Assembly (NCBI GenBank): GCA_038030265.1
Contig: CM075941.1
Coordinates: 39,742,164-39,806,163, forward strand
Length of the DNA: 64,000 bases
DNA from: Corythucha ciliata
Taxonomy: Eukaryota > Arthropoda > Insecta > Hemiptera > Tingidae
Direction of reading: 5' to 3'
The position numbers and the translations under genes were made by a program. Of the stretch, positions 1 to 9,394 are shown piece after piece. Position 1 is the stretch's first letter, and each line of letters begins with the position of its first letter. Below the pieces are notes generated by a model. It was not told the DNA's origin, searched no databases, and saw only the letters and a list, made by a program, of their open reading frames with translations.

Positions 1-517
1 ATAACAAGTGCATAACAAGAGTAGATAACAATATATAAGTAGAAAATAAAGAAATAGTTTTACCAGCAACAGTATAACAATGATGAGTGAATCAACATCC
101 AACAGTGGGGAGTTGTGGTGGGCTTTGGATTAATTACCAATCACGTCACTAGGTCTTTTTCTCTTCAGACGGCGCCTATGTCGTTCAGGAGGAGGGTTTA
201 AGGCTGACTCCTGTAGGTCGTCGGTTTCATGAGTTAGAAGTGACTGGTGGAGGTTATTGTAAAAAAACCAGACAGAACGTCACGAAAGAACAGCCCAAAA
301 GCTAGAGTTACCTTCCGAAGACTGGATAACGGAGGCGATGGTGGTCAACGCGATGTGGAAAGGGGGGGGGGTCGGATTTAATGGGTGTAGTGCGAATTTC
401 AGAGGAAGCGACGGAGCCTCAACGAGATCAGGTGAATTCGCTGCTACGAATATCGAGATTGTTTCACCCTTAAATTGGCGGAGCTCGGGTGCACTAAGCT
501 GCTCCAAATGCAGATAA
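1..517. other. 5' flank without a recognised gene
   Basis: I see no gene here that I can name. The stretch has a G homopolymer near 361-370 and open frames on both strands without recognisable motifs. The RT remnant that begins just downstream suggests this is probably the degraded N-terminal pol region or flank of the same gypsy element, but no protease or gag motif is legible. Confidence 0.4.
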
Positions 518-896
518 TTGAGAATCCAGGGAGCCAACCCGTTTGTAAGAGACCCTATCGAACGAGCGGACAACTTTGCAAGGAATGATGGCGGATTACG
601 GAGTGAGGTAATCGTCGTCGTTCGTCGACACCAAATCCCCTTATGCCAGCCCGGTGTTACTCGTAAAGAAGAAGACGGGAGAGTTTCGTCGCGTTGTCGA
701 CTACCGAGGACTCAATCATCAGACCCGCAGGCGAGGTGTGAGAGCTACCCGCTGCCTGTGATCGACGAACAACTGCACGCGCTCGAGGGAGCTCAGATTT
801 TTACTATCCTAGACTTGGCGCACGGATTTTTCCAAGTCCCACTTGACGAGGAATCTCAACCAAAAACTGCTTTTATCACACCGGACTGTGTATGTG
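518..896 (+). pseudogene. Gypsy-type reverse transcriptase fragment (outer element)
   Basis: This is a remnant of a Ty3/gypsy reverse transcriptase. Several frames carry the usual order of motifs: a KRPYRTS-like palm entry near 550, an LVKKKTGEFRRVVDYRGLN-like block near 660-720 (frame-broken), then YPLPVIDEQLHALEG and FTILDLAHGFFQVPLDEES near 745-855. The last block holds the first catalytic aspartate (LDL). The reading is cut at 896 by insertion of a smaller LTR element. Beyond that insert only the integrase C-terminus of what may be the same element remains, so the second half of RT, RNase H and most of integrase are missing. Confidence 0.75.
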
Positions 897-1049
897 TGTA
901 GCGAAGCGACACAACAGCAACATGTATTGCCAAAAAAATAATTAGTCGTTCTTTTTCCTGAACCCCAACAATTTTCAACGTGACTTTAAAAAAATGAAAA
1001 TAAAGTTCATATTTAGTTTTGCGTTAACAGCTCGATTGTGTCTCCCACA
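897..1049 (+). repeat. 5' LTR of the inner gypsy element
   Basis: This 153-bp LTR begins TGTAGCGAAGCGACAC and ends CTCCCACA. It matches 3202-3354 apart from a few substitutions. It contains an AATAAAG-like polyadenylation motif near 1000. It is unusually short for a gypsy LTR. Confidence 0.85.
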
Positions 1050-1052
1050 AAT

Positions 1053-1070
1053 TGGTGACCCCGACGTGAT
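1053..1070 (+). other. Primer-binding site of the inner gypsy element
   Basis: TGGTGACCCCGACGTGAT begins three bases after the 5' LTR. It starts with TGG, as expected for pairing to a tRNA 3' CCA end. This position and sequence type are typical of arthropod gypsy elements. I did not determine which tRNA pairs with it. Confidence 0.7.
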
Positions 1071-1125
1071 CTTGATCTGTACAACAGGCTCGACCTCTTT
1101 CATTTTCGCTCAATTCCGCGTCGGA

Positions 1126-1743
1126 ATGGAGAATCAACCGGGAGCTTCGATTCCTTCGACCTCAGGTACCGATCCCCATTCGGCTCCTTCTCCCCATTGT
1201 GACTCTACTTCAGTCAAACTCCCAAAATTCTGGAACGCGGACCCAGATATCTGGTTTTTAAACGTGGAAGCGCAATTCGAACTTGCACGCATAACTTCGC
1301 CGCAGACTAAGCTCAATCATTTAATTTCGGTAATCGAACCGGAACATCTTCGGGAAATCGCAGACGTTCTACGCTCAGAAACGCGTACGTACTCAAACGT
1401 AAAAACCGCTATTCTCAAACGCTTCGGCCAGTCCGACGAAAGCAAATTAAATAAATTACTTGACCCGATAGAGTTAGGAGACCGTACGCCCTCGCAATTA
1501 CTTCGTGAAATTCAGCACCTGGCCGGCACTGATTTCCCTCCTAATATCATAAAAGGCGTGAGCGAGACTAACTCATTGGAAAAGTTGGCTGAAATGGCTG
1601 ACAAAATTCAGTCCGTCCACATTCCTTACATTGCAGCAACATCGACAACGTTTTCAGGTGCTGTCACAATTTCTTCCCTCGAGGCACAAGTTCGAAAAAT
1701 CACCGAACAGGACGCCCGGTTGACTCGCTCCCGATCCCCGTAG
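1126..1743 (+). CDS. gag: Gag capsid protein of the inner gypsy element
   Basis: This open frame of about 205 residues starts at the first ATG after the PBS. It carries the arthropod gypsy Gag capsid pattern: KLPKFWNADPDIWFLNVEAQ near residues 30-50, then a DRTPSQLLREIQHLAG block near residues 125-140 and LEKLAEMADKI. Compared with relatives, the part between the PSQLLREI block and LEKLAEMAD is shortened by roughly 20-25 residues, without loss of frame. The protein would form the virus-like particle of the retrotransposon. The frame stops at 1743, just before the zinc knuckle, which is in another frame, so the Gag-Pol order is broken. Confidence 0.75.
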   Translation: MENQPGASIPSTSGTDPHSAPSPHCDSTSVKLPKFWNADPDIWFLNVEAQFELARITSPQTKLNHLISVIEPEHLREIADVLRSETRTYSNVKTAILKRFGQSDESKLNKLLDPIELGDRTPSQLLREIQHLAGTDFPPNIIKGVSETNSLEKLAEMADKIQSVHIPYIAATSTTFSGAVTISSLEAQVRKITEQDARLTRSRSP

Positions 1744-2240
1744 CTCATTATCCGCCGCTGCTCATCATTCCACTAACTCACTTTGTTGGTATCACGCTAA
1801 GTTCTCAGGAAAAGCTAAGAAATGCGTCTCACCTTGTTCCTCAAAAGCAATCGGAAAACTCCCTCGCCAGTCTCAATTAACGGCGATTGGGAGTGAGCAA
1901 CAACAAAGCCGTCTTCTCGTCAAAGATTCAAACACAAATTTTAATTTTCTCGTCGACACTGGCTCTGAACTGTCAGTCATTCCCCCTCGCATTTCTGACC
2001 GTCCTCTCGTGTCATCTCTATTTTTACACGCAGCGAATAACTCCCCCATCAGAACATACGGCCAGCGAGTCATGCATCTCAATTTCGGCCTCCGTCGGGA
2101 TTTTACTTTCGTCTTTACCATTGCCGAAGTCACCCGTCCTATTCTTGGAGCCGACTTTCTTTCTAAATTCAGACTTCTCGTCGACATCAAACATCAACGC
2201 ATCGTTGATTCCCACACATCGCTGACAACTTCAGGTTTCC
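1744..2240 (+). pseudogene. Zinc knuckle and aspartic protease of the inner gypsy element
   Basis: Reading past the gag stop in shifted frames gives a knuckle of the type CWYHAKFSGKAKKCVSPC (near 1780-1835). It is followed by the retroviral-type protease with FLVDTGSELSVIPP (near 1945-1985; D-T-G is the catalytic triad) and the late ILGADFLSKFRLLVD block (near 2140-2185). The protease would cleave the Gag-Pol polyprotein. The gag stop and frame changes make it unlikely to be expressed as one polyprotein. Confidence 0.7.
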
Positions 2241-2242
2241 AT

Positions 2243-2275
2243 GGCAACACATGTTGTTGTTGTGTCGCTTCGCTA
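2243..2275 (-). repeat. Inverted copy of the LTR 5' end inside pol
   Basis: The 33 bases at 2243-2275 are the reverse complement of the first part of the element's own LTR (TAGCGAAGCGACACAACAAC onward, as at 3203-3235). They lie between the protease and RT coding regions and are followed by a run of C. This placement in the opposite orientation is not expected of a normal gypsy element. Confidence 0.8.
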
Positions 2276-2289
2276 CCCCCCCCCCCTCA

Positions 2290-3150
2290 GTTTCAGCCTT
2301 ACGTGCTGACATCCCAGCAGCAATATCCAGTCTAATAGCGAAATATCAAATTCACGTACCCAACCAGTCGTCAGTTTTAGACAAGACTAACTCGATTTTC
2401 CATCATATTACGATACCTGGACCCCCTTGCTTTGCGCGACCACGTCGTCTTCCTCCTGATAAACTGAAAGCCGCCAAGGACGAATTCGCTTTTATGCTTC
2501 AGGCAGGAATCTGTCGCCCCTCAAAAAGTCCATGGTCCAGCCCTCTCCACCTCGTGAAAAAGAAGTCCGGTGATTGGCGTCCCTGCGGTGACTATCGCCG
2601 CCTCAATGCCCAAACCCTCGCCGATCGCTACCCAAAAGATTGCGTTTCGACTGTCCAGAGCTGCAACATTTTCTCCACCATCGACCTCGAAAAAGCTTAC
2701 CTTCAGGTACCAGTCCATCCCGATGACGTACCCAAGACAGCCGTAACCACCCCCTTCGGCTTATTCGAATTTTTGAAAATGACATTCGGGACTCGAAACG
2801 CAAGCCATACTTTCCAACGGTTGATGGACAACATCACACGAGACCTTCCTTTCGTTTCGGTCTAAATCGACGACATTTTAGTATTTTCCAAAGACATGGA
2901 TAATCATCGCACCTCGGGAAGCTCTTTTCTCGACTCAAAGAGTATGGTCTAACCATTAAATTCAGTAAGTGCTGTTTCGCAAAGCCTCAAGTTGATTTCC
3001 TTGGTTGCTCCATTTCGTCAACTGGAATTTCTCACCTTCCCGACAAAATTTCTGCCATCTCGTCTTATCGAAAGCCCAAAACTGTGAACGAATTGAAACG
3101 TTTCCTCGGGATGCTCATTTTTTACCACAGCCGTCAACGATCGTCAAAAC
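2290..3150 (+). pseudogene. Reverse transcriptase of the inner gypsy element, active site destroyed
   Basis: RT motifs run in order: an HHITIPGPPCFARPRRLP entry near 2400-2450, SPWSSPLHLVKKKSGDWRPC near 2525-2590, then FSTIDLEKAYLQVPVHPDD (first catalytic Asp) near 2670-2725 and LFEFLKMTFG near 2762. At the YIDD box (2864-2877) the tyrosine codon is TAA, giving stop-IDDILVFSKDMD. Later a KFSKCCFAKPQVDFLGC block is legible in another frame near 2955-3010. After about 3140 (LGMLIFYHS) the sequence jumps to the 3' end, so RNase H and integrase are gone. Confidence 0.8.
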
Positions 3151-3186
3151 TCGACCTGAGCGACAAGTGGTATTCGCGCACTCAAC

Positions 3187-3201
3187 TAAGGAGGGGAGTG
3201 G
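3187..3201 (+). other. Polypurine tract of the inner gypsy element
   Basis: AAGGAGGGGAGTGG lies immediately before the 3' LTR start at 3202. This is where plus-strand DNA synthesis is primed in LTR elements. Confidence 0.7.
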
Positions 3202-3354
3202 TGTAGCGAAGCGACACAACAACAACATGTGTTGCCAAAAAAATAATTTGTCGTTCTTTTTCCTGAACCCCGACATTTTTCAACGTGACTTTAAAAAAAC
3301 AAAAATAAAGTTCATATTTAGTTTTGCGTTAACAGCTCGATTGTGTCTTCCACA
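3202..3354 (+). repeat. 3' LTR of the inner gypsy element
   Basis: This 153-bp LTR is nearly identical to 897-1049 and is followed by the TGTG target duplication at 3355-3358. Confidence 0.85.
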
Positions 3355-3429
3355 TGTGGACTGTGTTGTGTAGGTGGAAGAAGACTCCAATTCGAATGAA
3401 TTATTCTTACCTTTTTCGGACGAACCACC

Positions 3430-3669
3430 GCCGCTAACACTGGACCGCCGGACTTGTCCAGTGTTAAACCGTTGACCTTGGAAAGAGCGGAATTAGCCAA
3501 TCAAATAAGAAACCCCCGATTTTTCGCACCAGGAGACCAAGTATACGTCTTTTTCCCCCAAATTCGACCGCACGAGTGCCGTAAGTTCTCCTCAGCCTGG
3601 AGAGGGCCTTATGAAGTAGTTAGGCGACTCAGTGATGTCGCGTATGAGGTCGAGGCAAGCCGCAAGTAA
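3430..3669 (+). pseudogene. Gypsy integrase C-terminus (probably the outer element)
   Basis: The frame at 3454-3669 reads as the end of a gypsy integrase: LTLERAELANQIRNP, then APGDQVYVFFP, a FSSAWRGPYEVVRRLSDVAY chromobarrel-like segment and a short tail. This module follows the catalytic core and binds DNA. The core itself is missing. The segment lies directly downstream of the inner element, in the same orientation as the RT scrap at 518-896. The outer element therefore seems to have lost everything between RT and this point. Confidence 0.7.
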
Positions 3670-3979
3670 TAAATATCCAAAGAATGAAACCGGCCTACTC
3701 GCGCGGGGGTGTCCTCGACCGTCCAGGGTTTACAGATGAGTCCCCCCAAAAGCCTAGAGAACAACCTGAACCTTCATTATTCACAGTCCCCGACGATTGT
3801 ACCCCCCATCTATATTGTAACCCCACTTAATTGTACGTCTCCCGCAGTTGATATGACCGGGGACTGCCTCACCCTGGATGAGGGAGCTACTCGCGGTGGT
3901 GGACCGAGGAGGACTCCTGCTCGACGCGATGTGGTGACATCACCTTGACACAGATCTGTCAGAGGTCGTCTTGGGTGAA

Positions 3980-4525
3980 ATGGAGGCATTGTACACCGCC
4001 CTAAAAACAATCACCTCGCAAGTGGACCGTAGAAGGGAATCCCCAATCGGGGGCCCGCCAACGTCAGGAAGTTCTTCCTCGGATGATCAGACTTCAACGG
4101 GTCAACCAACTACGCGGATGTACGCGGTGTGGGTTCCGCTCCAGCCACCCCCGCCTCTTCCACCACTACCACCGGAGTCGCCGACGACTACCGACGAAAC
4201 AATTTCCAACAGGAACGAGACAACAAAAGAAGAACTTAACGGTGCCGTAGTGTCTACCGTAAAAGATAAACCCCTCGAGAACGGACCTATCAACGAAGAC
4301 GGCGCAGAACTCCCTACGTCGGTTGAGAGACCCCGGTGTGGAGGTCGCCCGATGAGCGAATCACAAGGGACTCGGCCCTCAAGAACGTCGTTCAAAATGA
4401 ATTGCCCAATCTGTCGAAAAGAGAGGACAGTTCGCATATATACTCGTTGTTTACGCTGCGAGTGTCTTTCGCAAGAACAAAATCCGTCCAATGCGCCACC
4501 TAACGTCTTGCCACCTGGAGACTAG
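3980..4525 (+). CDS. Unidentified ORF with a zinc-binding C-terminus, downstream of integrase
   Basis: The first ATG in frame is at 3980, giving about 181 residues. The N-terminal half is low-complexity, rich in Ser, Thr and Pro, with a proline run near residues 54-65. Near residues 138-160 there is a cysteine cluster NCPICRKERTVRIYTRCLRC, that is C-x2-C-x11-C-x2-C, which could bind zinc. I do not recognise the family. Position after integrase and before a purine tract and LTR-like sequence suggests a third ORF of the outer gypsy element. A loosely similar Cys cluster occurs in the ORF at 45259-45837. Confidence 0.45.
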   Translation: MEALYTALKTITSQVDRRRESPIGGPPTSGSSSSDDQTSTGQPTTRMYAVWVPLQPPPPLPPLPPESPTTTDETISNRNETTKEELNGAVVSTVKDKPLENGPINEDGAELPTSVERPRCGGRPMSESQGTRPSRTSFKMNCPICRKERTVRIYTRCLRCECLSQEQNPSNAPPNVLPPGD

Positions 4526-4625
4526 GTCCTCGGAAACCACGAAATGCGACGCGTGCCTGGTGAGCCGGATGGTGCGGCTTGGACGGGGTCCTCAGGTGGA
4601 AAAGAGCACCCATATTCCACCTCCC

Positions 4626-5057
4626 CAAAAGAAGGGAGAATTGTGATGGGATAGCCCCATCAAGGCCCCCCCCCCATGTTTGTACAGTCCCTTAAATAAT
4701 GATTTTAATACCTTGTGCTTTATACTTAAAGTCTTAATAAAAAAATTAGTTCGATTCGCTGTTTGTTATAGGTTATTGTGTTGCGTCACGCATTCCCCCC
4801 CCCCCTAATTAGTATAGCCTCCCCATAGTTATAAGAGACCCTCCACAATTCGCCGACTGACGGTGATAAAGAAAACCAGGCCGCTGAACTGCACCGACTG
4901 TTGATTTAGTTTAGGGAGATAATAGTGTATAAAGGAATGTTGTCTGTTTTTTTTTTTCTTTTCTGTTTCCCGGTCCGATAAATAGTTACTTATTGTATGT
5001 CCTATCTTGTAGAACGCTCGTTCAGAAACACGTGAGTAGAGATTTGTACCCCTCCCC
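4626..5057 (+). repeat. Probable purine tract and 3' LTR of the outer gypsy element
   Basis: AAAAGAAGGGAGAAT at 4627-4641 resembles a polypurine tract and is followed by TGTGATGGGATAGCCCCATC. The next 300-400 bp are AT-rich and carry an AATAAAAAAA polyadenylation-like motif near 4736. They have long C runs and no coding potential. The right boundary is not resolved and no second copy lies in the window to confirm it. Confidence 0.4.
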
Positions 5058-5270
5058 TATGCCATCGATGGCCATTGATGTGGGAGCATTTGGTAAGGAG
5101 AGTGATGGAGGTATTTTCTCGCACTCCAAGCTATCGACATTACTTGAAAATGGCGCTCTAGGCGTTCATCGCCATGCTGTTCTGCCTGGAACAAATGTTG
5201 CAGCTCCACACGTTCTCTTGGGAGATGAAGCTTATCCTCTCAAATCCTTCTTGATGAGACCTTTTCCAGT
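5058..5270 (+). pseudogene. PIF/Harbinger transposase fragment
   Basis: One frame reads AIDVGAFGKESDGGIFSHSK, then LLENGALGVHR, and then PHVLLGDEAYPLKSFLMRPF. These are the central and second-aspartate blocks of a HARBI1-like DDE transposase (GDEAYPL holds the second acidic residue). Flanking transposase sequence is absent on both sides. At about 5270 the frame runs straight into gypsy gag sequence, so this is a short relic bounded by rearrangement. It is a different family from the element at 62-64 kb. Confidence 0.75.
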
Positions 5271-5820
5271 GTTCGTACTCCGTGTTGCGAGATTTATGTG
5301 CCCCGGAGCTACCTAGTTCCTTTTCGTACGATGACCTTAAGGGCAAATTGTCGGCACAGTTTTCGAAAAAGTTGTCTTTGTTTCCTCAGCGGGCTAATTT
5401 GTATTATCAGCGACAGTCGCGGGGTGAGACAGTTAATGAGTGGTACGTCAGGTTAAAGAACGCCGCCGCTTCTTGTAAATTCGAAGGGGATAATCTGGAG
5501 GACAAGGTACGTGATAATTTCACCTTCGCCACAGGTCTCATGTGTCGGGTCCCATTTTAGACCGAATTTGTGAAGAAGAGCCTTCCAAAGGCCCTGGCGG
5601 AATTGCTAGAAATTGCTCTTCAGAAAGAGGCGAGTTTGTGAGCCTCTGCGAATGGTCATCGGGTGCAGAAATTAGATCCGTCTGCCCGTTTTTCTTCTCG
5701 CTCGGGGCGAGAAACCCAGTCTTCGAGTCGACCTGCCGGTGTTAAATCGTCGGCAAAACCGAGTTCTACGTCGGCGTGCCAGGCGGTGTCCGCGCCTTCG
5801 ACGAAAAGCGACGCACAGTA
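5271..5820 (+). pseudogene. Gypsy/Mag-type gag fragment
   Basis: The frame at 5282-5560 carries a Mag/gypsy capsid pattern: LRDLCAPELPSSFSYDDLKG, then ANLYYQRQSRGETVNEWYVR and a CKFEGDNLEDKVRDNF block. After a frameshift near 5540 the reading continues (PILDRICEEEPSKG, then LAELLEIALQKEAS) into a serine-rich tail that stops near 5820. There is no zinc knuckle or pol behind it. It belongs to a different gypsy lineage from the gag at 1126-1743. Confidence 0.65.
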
Positions 5821-6139
5821 GGCCCAAATGCAAATCTAGCTGGACAAAAATCATAGCGGTCAGGGAAATGGTAGGATCGACCTCAAAATGTGGTTCCAAG
5901 GGTTTTCAAGGGTGAGGAACATGAATTTGATGTCCATTTTGACGTACGAATTGATGCGATCCATTAATCCACCCGGATTCGAAGGGAAAATAGGCCAGGC
6001 GTATAGATGGTCCTACGGGGAGGGGGAAAAGTAGACGAATTTCATTTTTTATTTTTTTCCTAGATATTAAAAAGAAGACACGTGTTCGAGCTTCTCCGTC
6101 AATAAGCCCTCAAAGATCGTTATTCTCAATTTCTGATTT
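5821..6139. other. Non-coding stretch, nothing recognised
   Basis: There is no open frame with a recognisable motif and no clear repeat. It becomes AT-rich from 6040 and leads into the tandem repeats of the Transib left end. Confidence 0.4.
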
Positions 6140-6850
6140 TTGGAAGTTATGAAATTTGAAATTTTCAAATTTTGACATAAATAGATTATTTTTTAAATGA
6201 AATCAGGCTGAGAAATTCAGGAAAAATATTTTAAAAAATATTCCACCATTTATTCAAGCAGCAATAGACGAAAATGTAGTATTATGTTAAGAAAAAGCCC
6301 GTTTATTAAATGCCCCCGCGTATTTGAATGCTTGTAGAATTTGTGGAACTTTCGTGCACCTCAAAACTCTTGTATATCCTGAATCTGCTACTCATACAGT
6401 GTACAAAAATTCAGCACTCATTTGCCACCATCTTCCTAACTTTGAGAAACCGTGAATTATTCCTCGAATTTGTTAACGGAGGGAACGTTGTTTTGTAAGT
6501 CCTCGGATTCTTTTGATGTATTCATTCTATACCGAAATTTTTATTGATTAATAAATTAAACATGCACGAAATCAGGCTAACTAGTCCCGAAAAAAAATCA
6601 CAAGGCCATTCCACTGAAGCAATAAATGACGAAAAACTCGCATTTCACTATGAAGCCCCCCGGGTCGCAATGTACGTCTTTGAATGCGTGTAAAATACGT
6701 GGAACTAATCGGCACCTAAAAAGTTATGTACATCCTGAATCTTCTACTCATATAGTATGAAGAAAGCCAGCATTCGTCTTCCACAATTTGCCTAACTTCG
6801 AAAGCAAGAGAATCATTCCTTGATTCTGTCAATAATTGAGATTACCTTAT
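6140..6850 (+). repeat. Two diverged tandem units at the Transib left end
   Basis: About 6140-6500 and 6510-6850 are two related units of roughly 355 bp. Both contain GAAATCAGGCT, a GACGAAAA block, TTTGAATGC, a CCTGAATCT-x2-CTACTCATA block and a TTCCTAACTT end. The second unit ends in the sequence that is inverted at the right end of the Transib element (15661-15762). Confidence 0.65.
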
Positions 6851-6860
6851 TTGTGTTTCA
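6794..6860 (+). repeat. Transib left inverted repeat
   Basis: This is the reverse complement of 15702-15762 with about one mismatch over the first 55 bases (AACTTCGAAAGCAAGAGAAT, then the CAATAATTGAGATTACCTTA block). Similarity decays inward. Confidence 0.75.
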
Positions 6861-7379
6861 CTAGATTCGTTCAACCCAAGAATAAAGTTTGTATATTTTT
6901 AATTATGTTTATGTGTTCCTTATTTATCATTTTAAACAAGCGACCATTATTATTTCATCGATTCAAGAGCGATTATTTTTTCAAATTTTCATTTTGATGG
7001 AATTCCAGTGTGTATCGTGCGGAAGTACAAGATAATCTACGTATGCCTGCATCTTCACTGTACGAATATTTATATGTTTATAATTTTTCTGCTTTCGATG
7101 AAAGGACTACTGACGTCTATAAAAGAGTTGTTTATTGCTCCAAAGTTTGTTGAAGCTCGAAAAAGTTAGTGTCTCGATAGCCTGCTTCTCTTGCCCTTTT
7201 CATTTCCTCTTACTTTGTATCCTCTTCAATATTGCTTACCTATTAAACTCAGCTGACTTTAAATAAGAAGAAGGATGCCTGTTTCGTGCATAAGGTTTTA
7301 TGATTTCGAATCATTCGTTCAGTCTTTTCAAGTTCGTATTTTCTACTTGTTCAATTTTTCTGGACACACTTCTATAAAA

Positions 7380-9394
7380 ATGGAAGCATCAGCAGCAGGT
7401 ATGCAACGAGCGAACGAATCTTTAAAACGTTATTGCTGTGGTAAGAATTTAATGAAAATGCGAATTTCTGTATTAATTTTTTAAGGGCGGCAGTTCTTGA
7501 TTGGGAGGAGAGAGTTATTTGAACACATAAGAAGCCGATCACCAGGTATACTAAGCGTGAAAGATATGTGTGTACTGTATTCCCCCTTCAATTTTTTAAA
7601 TGCTTGCGTGCATGTCCTTTGAAACGCGTAACAAAAAACAATACATTCTAGCCTTTATCTTATTAATAACTGTGCTAACCAACAATACTGAAAAGAAATT
7701 ATGTTTAGAAAAAATGTTCAAACATTAGGTACCTTCTTTGACCCCCTCCCATTCACAACTGCCTAAGCATATTCTTTGAATTTATATGCTTCCACCATTT
7801 TCCTTTCCTTTTTCTAGATACAATTTCTTTCTCGGAAGAAATGCGGGCTGCTCTCTTGACCTACGTTTTAGAGAAACTCGGCCTCTCTTCTATCTCTGGC
7901 CTCGAGGTAGAAGAAATTAAAAAGAAAATATCGTCTTATTTGAAGCTCCTGAAGCGTTATTGCATTCAATGTAACAGAACCCTATCCGTACTTGAGAAAG
8001 AGCGTAACAACTGGCTCAATGGTTTTATAGAGGTGACGGTTTTTGACGTGCCTTTTACGAGTGCAGGAGCAGTAAGAGGCAGGCCTCCAAAGAGTTTTCA
8101 ATCAGCAGTACTAAATCCAGAAAGAGGAAAGTCGAGGAAATAGTACAAGAGCATTCATTGACAGAACTGTGTTTCGCGACTGAGAGAAAATTGAGGAAAT
8201 CTGGGAAAAGGGACGCAGCTAATCTCGTGAAAAACTTTCTCGTTTCACCGAACCGTGCAACGACTATTTGGAAAAGTTACGAAACTAACCTCCGCAGTAA
8301 GCATTCAACTTCATATTCTCCTACGAAAAGGAGCAATTGATAAAGGAGTTCATTTATATCCTTCATATAAAAGACTCGTTACCGCAAAATTAGACTGTTA
8401 CCCTTCAACTTCGGAGATGATTATTAACGAGACTATGGCAGAAATCAAATTACAGGCCATCGTTGATCTCACTGTGCGGAGATTGTTGCTAAAACTTACA
8501 TTGTAAGTTTCAAATGGGGGTGTGATGGGTGTGGAAGTCGGAATCGCTACAAGCAAAGGGGGAACGATGAAGAAGTTATGGACGATTCATCTGTTTTAGC
8601 TTCATCCTTAGTCACAATAAATGCAGCGTCCTTGGATGAACAAAACACAAGCAACATTTTGTGGAAAAATCCGAGGCCTTCGTCCACAAGATTCTGCCGA
8701 CCCATTCGGTTTAGATTCACAAAAGAAAACGTCCAAAAAATTAATGAAGAAACGAATTACATCGAGGAACAAATCCAGAACATTCAGCCTACAAAATTTC
8801 ATCTAAATGGGAGGGATGTGACTGTGACATCGAAGTTCTACCTCACAATGGTGGATGGCAAAGTGTGCAACGCATTAGCGAAAAACGCTTCAACTCAAAA
8901 ATGTTTCATCTGTGGCGCAACTCCAAAAATTTCTTAAGAGGCCATTCGTTGAAGAAAATCTGTCTTGGGGGATCTCGAGCCTTCATGCGTACATTCGTTT
9001 CATGGAATGTTTTTTACACATATCATATAAACTTGAAATTAAAAAGTGGCAGGCCAGAACTGAAGAAGAAAAAGAATCCATAAAAAGACGAAAACAGGCG
9101 ATCATTGAAAAATTTAGAAAGGAAACGGGCCTGCTTCTCGACACTCCTAAGCAAGGTGGAGGGAATACCAACGATGGGAATAGTGCCAGGAGATTCTTCG
9201 GAAATCCTTCAGTATCCTCAGCTATAACTGGAATTGATTTAAGATTGATCGAACGATGTGCGATTATACTGAAAGTAATTTCCTCAAGTCACGAAATCGA
9301 TGCCGAACCATTTCAAAAATATACGAGGAGGACTGCAGAACTGTACACTAGCATATACGAATGGTCCCCATGCCCGTCACAGTACATAAGGTAC
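7380..9394 (+). pseudogene. Transib transposase, left copy (A)
   Basis: Exon 1 (7380-7440, MEASAAGMQRANESLKRYC) ends at a GTAAGAAT donor. A CTTTTTCTAG acceptor at 7816 opens exon 2. Exon 2 has an N-terminal C-x2-C segment (RYCIQCNRTLSVLEKERNNW), a frameshift in a T run near 8095, and then RKSGKRDAANLV. A block with KWGCDGCGSRNRYKQ matches the first catalytic Asp region of RAG1/Transib. Further on are NPRPSSTRFCRPIRF, the zinc-binding-like KCFICGATP, and LSWGISSLHAYIRFMECFLH to GNTNDGNSARRFF. The frame breaks between ICGATPK and LKRPFVEEN. A 31-bp deletion near 8487 (relative to copy B) adds another frameshift. Copy A lacks the C-terminus because the LINE begins at 9395. Confidence 0.75.

Larger units (their letters stand above)
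897..3354 (+). mobile_element. Internally deleted gypsy LTR retrotransposon with 153-bp LTRs
   Basis: This is a structurally delimited LTR retrotransposon. The two LTRs (897-1049 and 3202-3354) are both 153 bp, begin TGTAGCGAAGCG and end in CA. The insert is flanked by a 4-bp target duplication TGTG at 893-896 and 3355-3358. A PBS follows the 5' LTR and a purine tract precedes the 3' LTR. Order inside: gag, zinc-knuckle/protease region, RT, then an abrupt jump near 3140 to the 3' end. RNase H and integrase are absent, so the copy is non-autonomous. It lies inside another gypsy RT. Shared LTR length and an intact duplication suggest moderate age; a few LTR differences are visible. Confidence 0.85.

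Noticed and set aside
280..573. 97-residue minus-strand ORF
   Set aside because: No motif, and it overlaps the RT remnant on the other strand; a chance frame.
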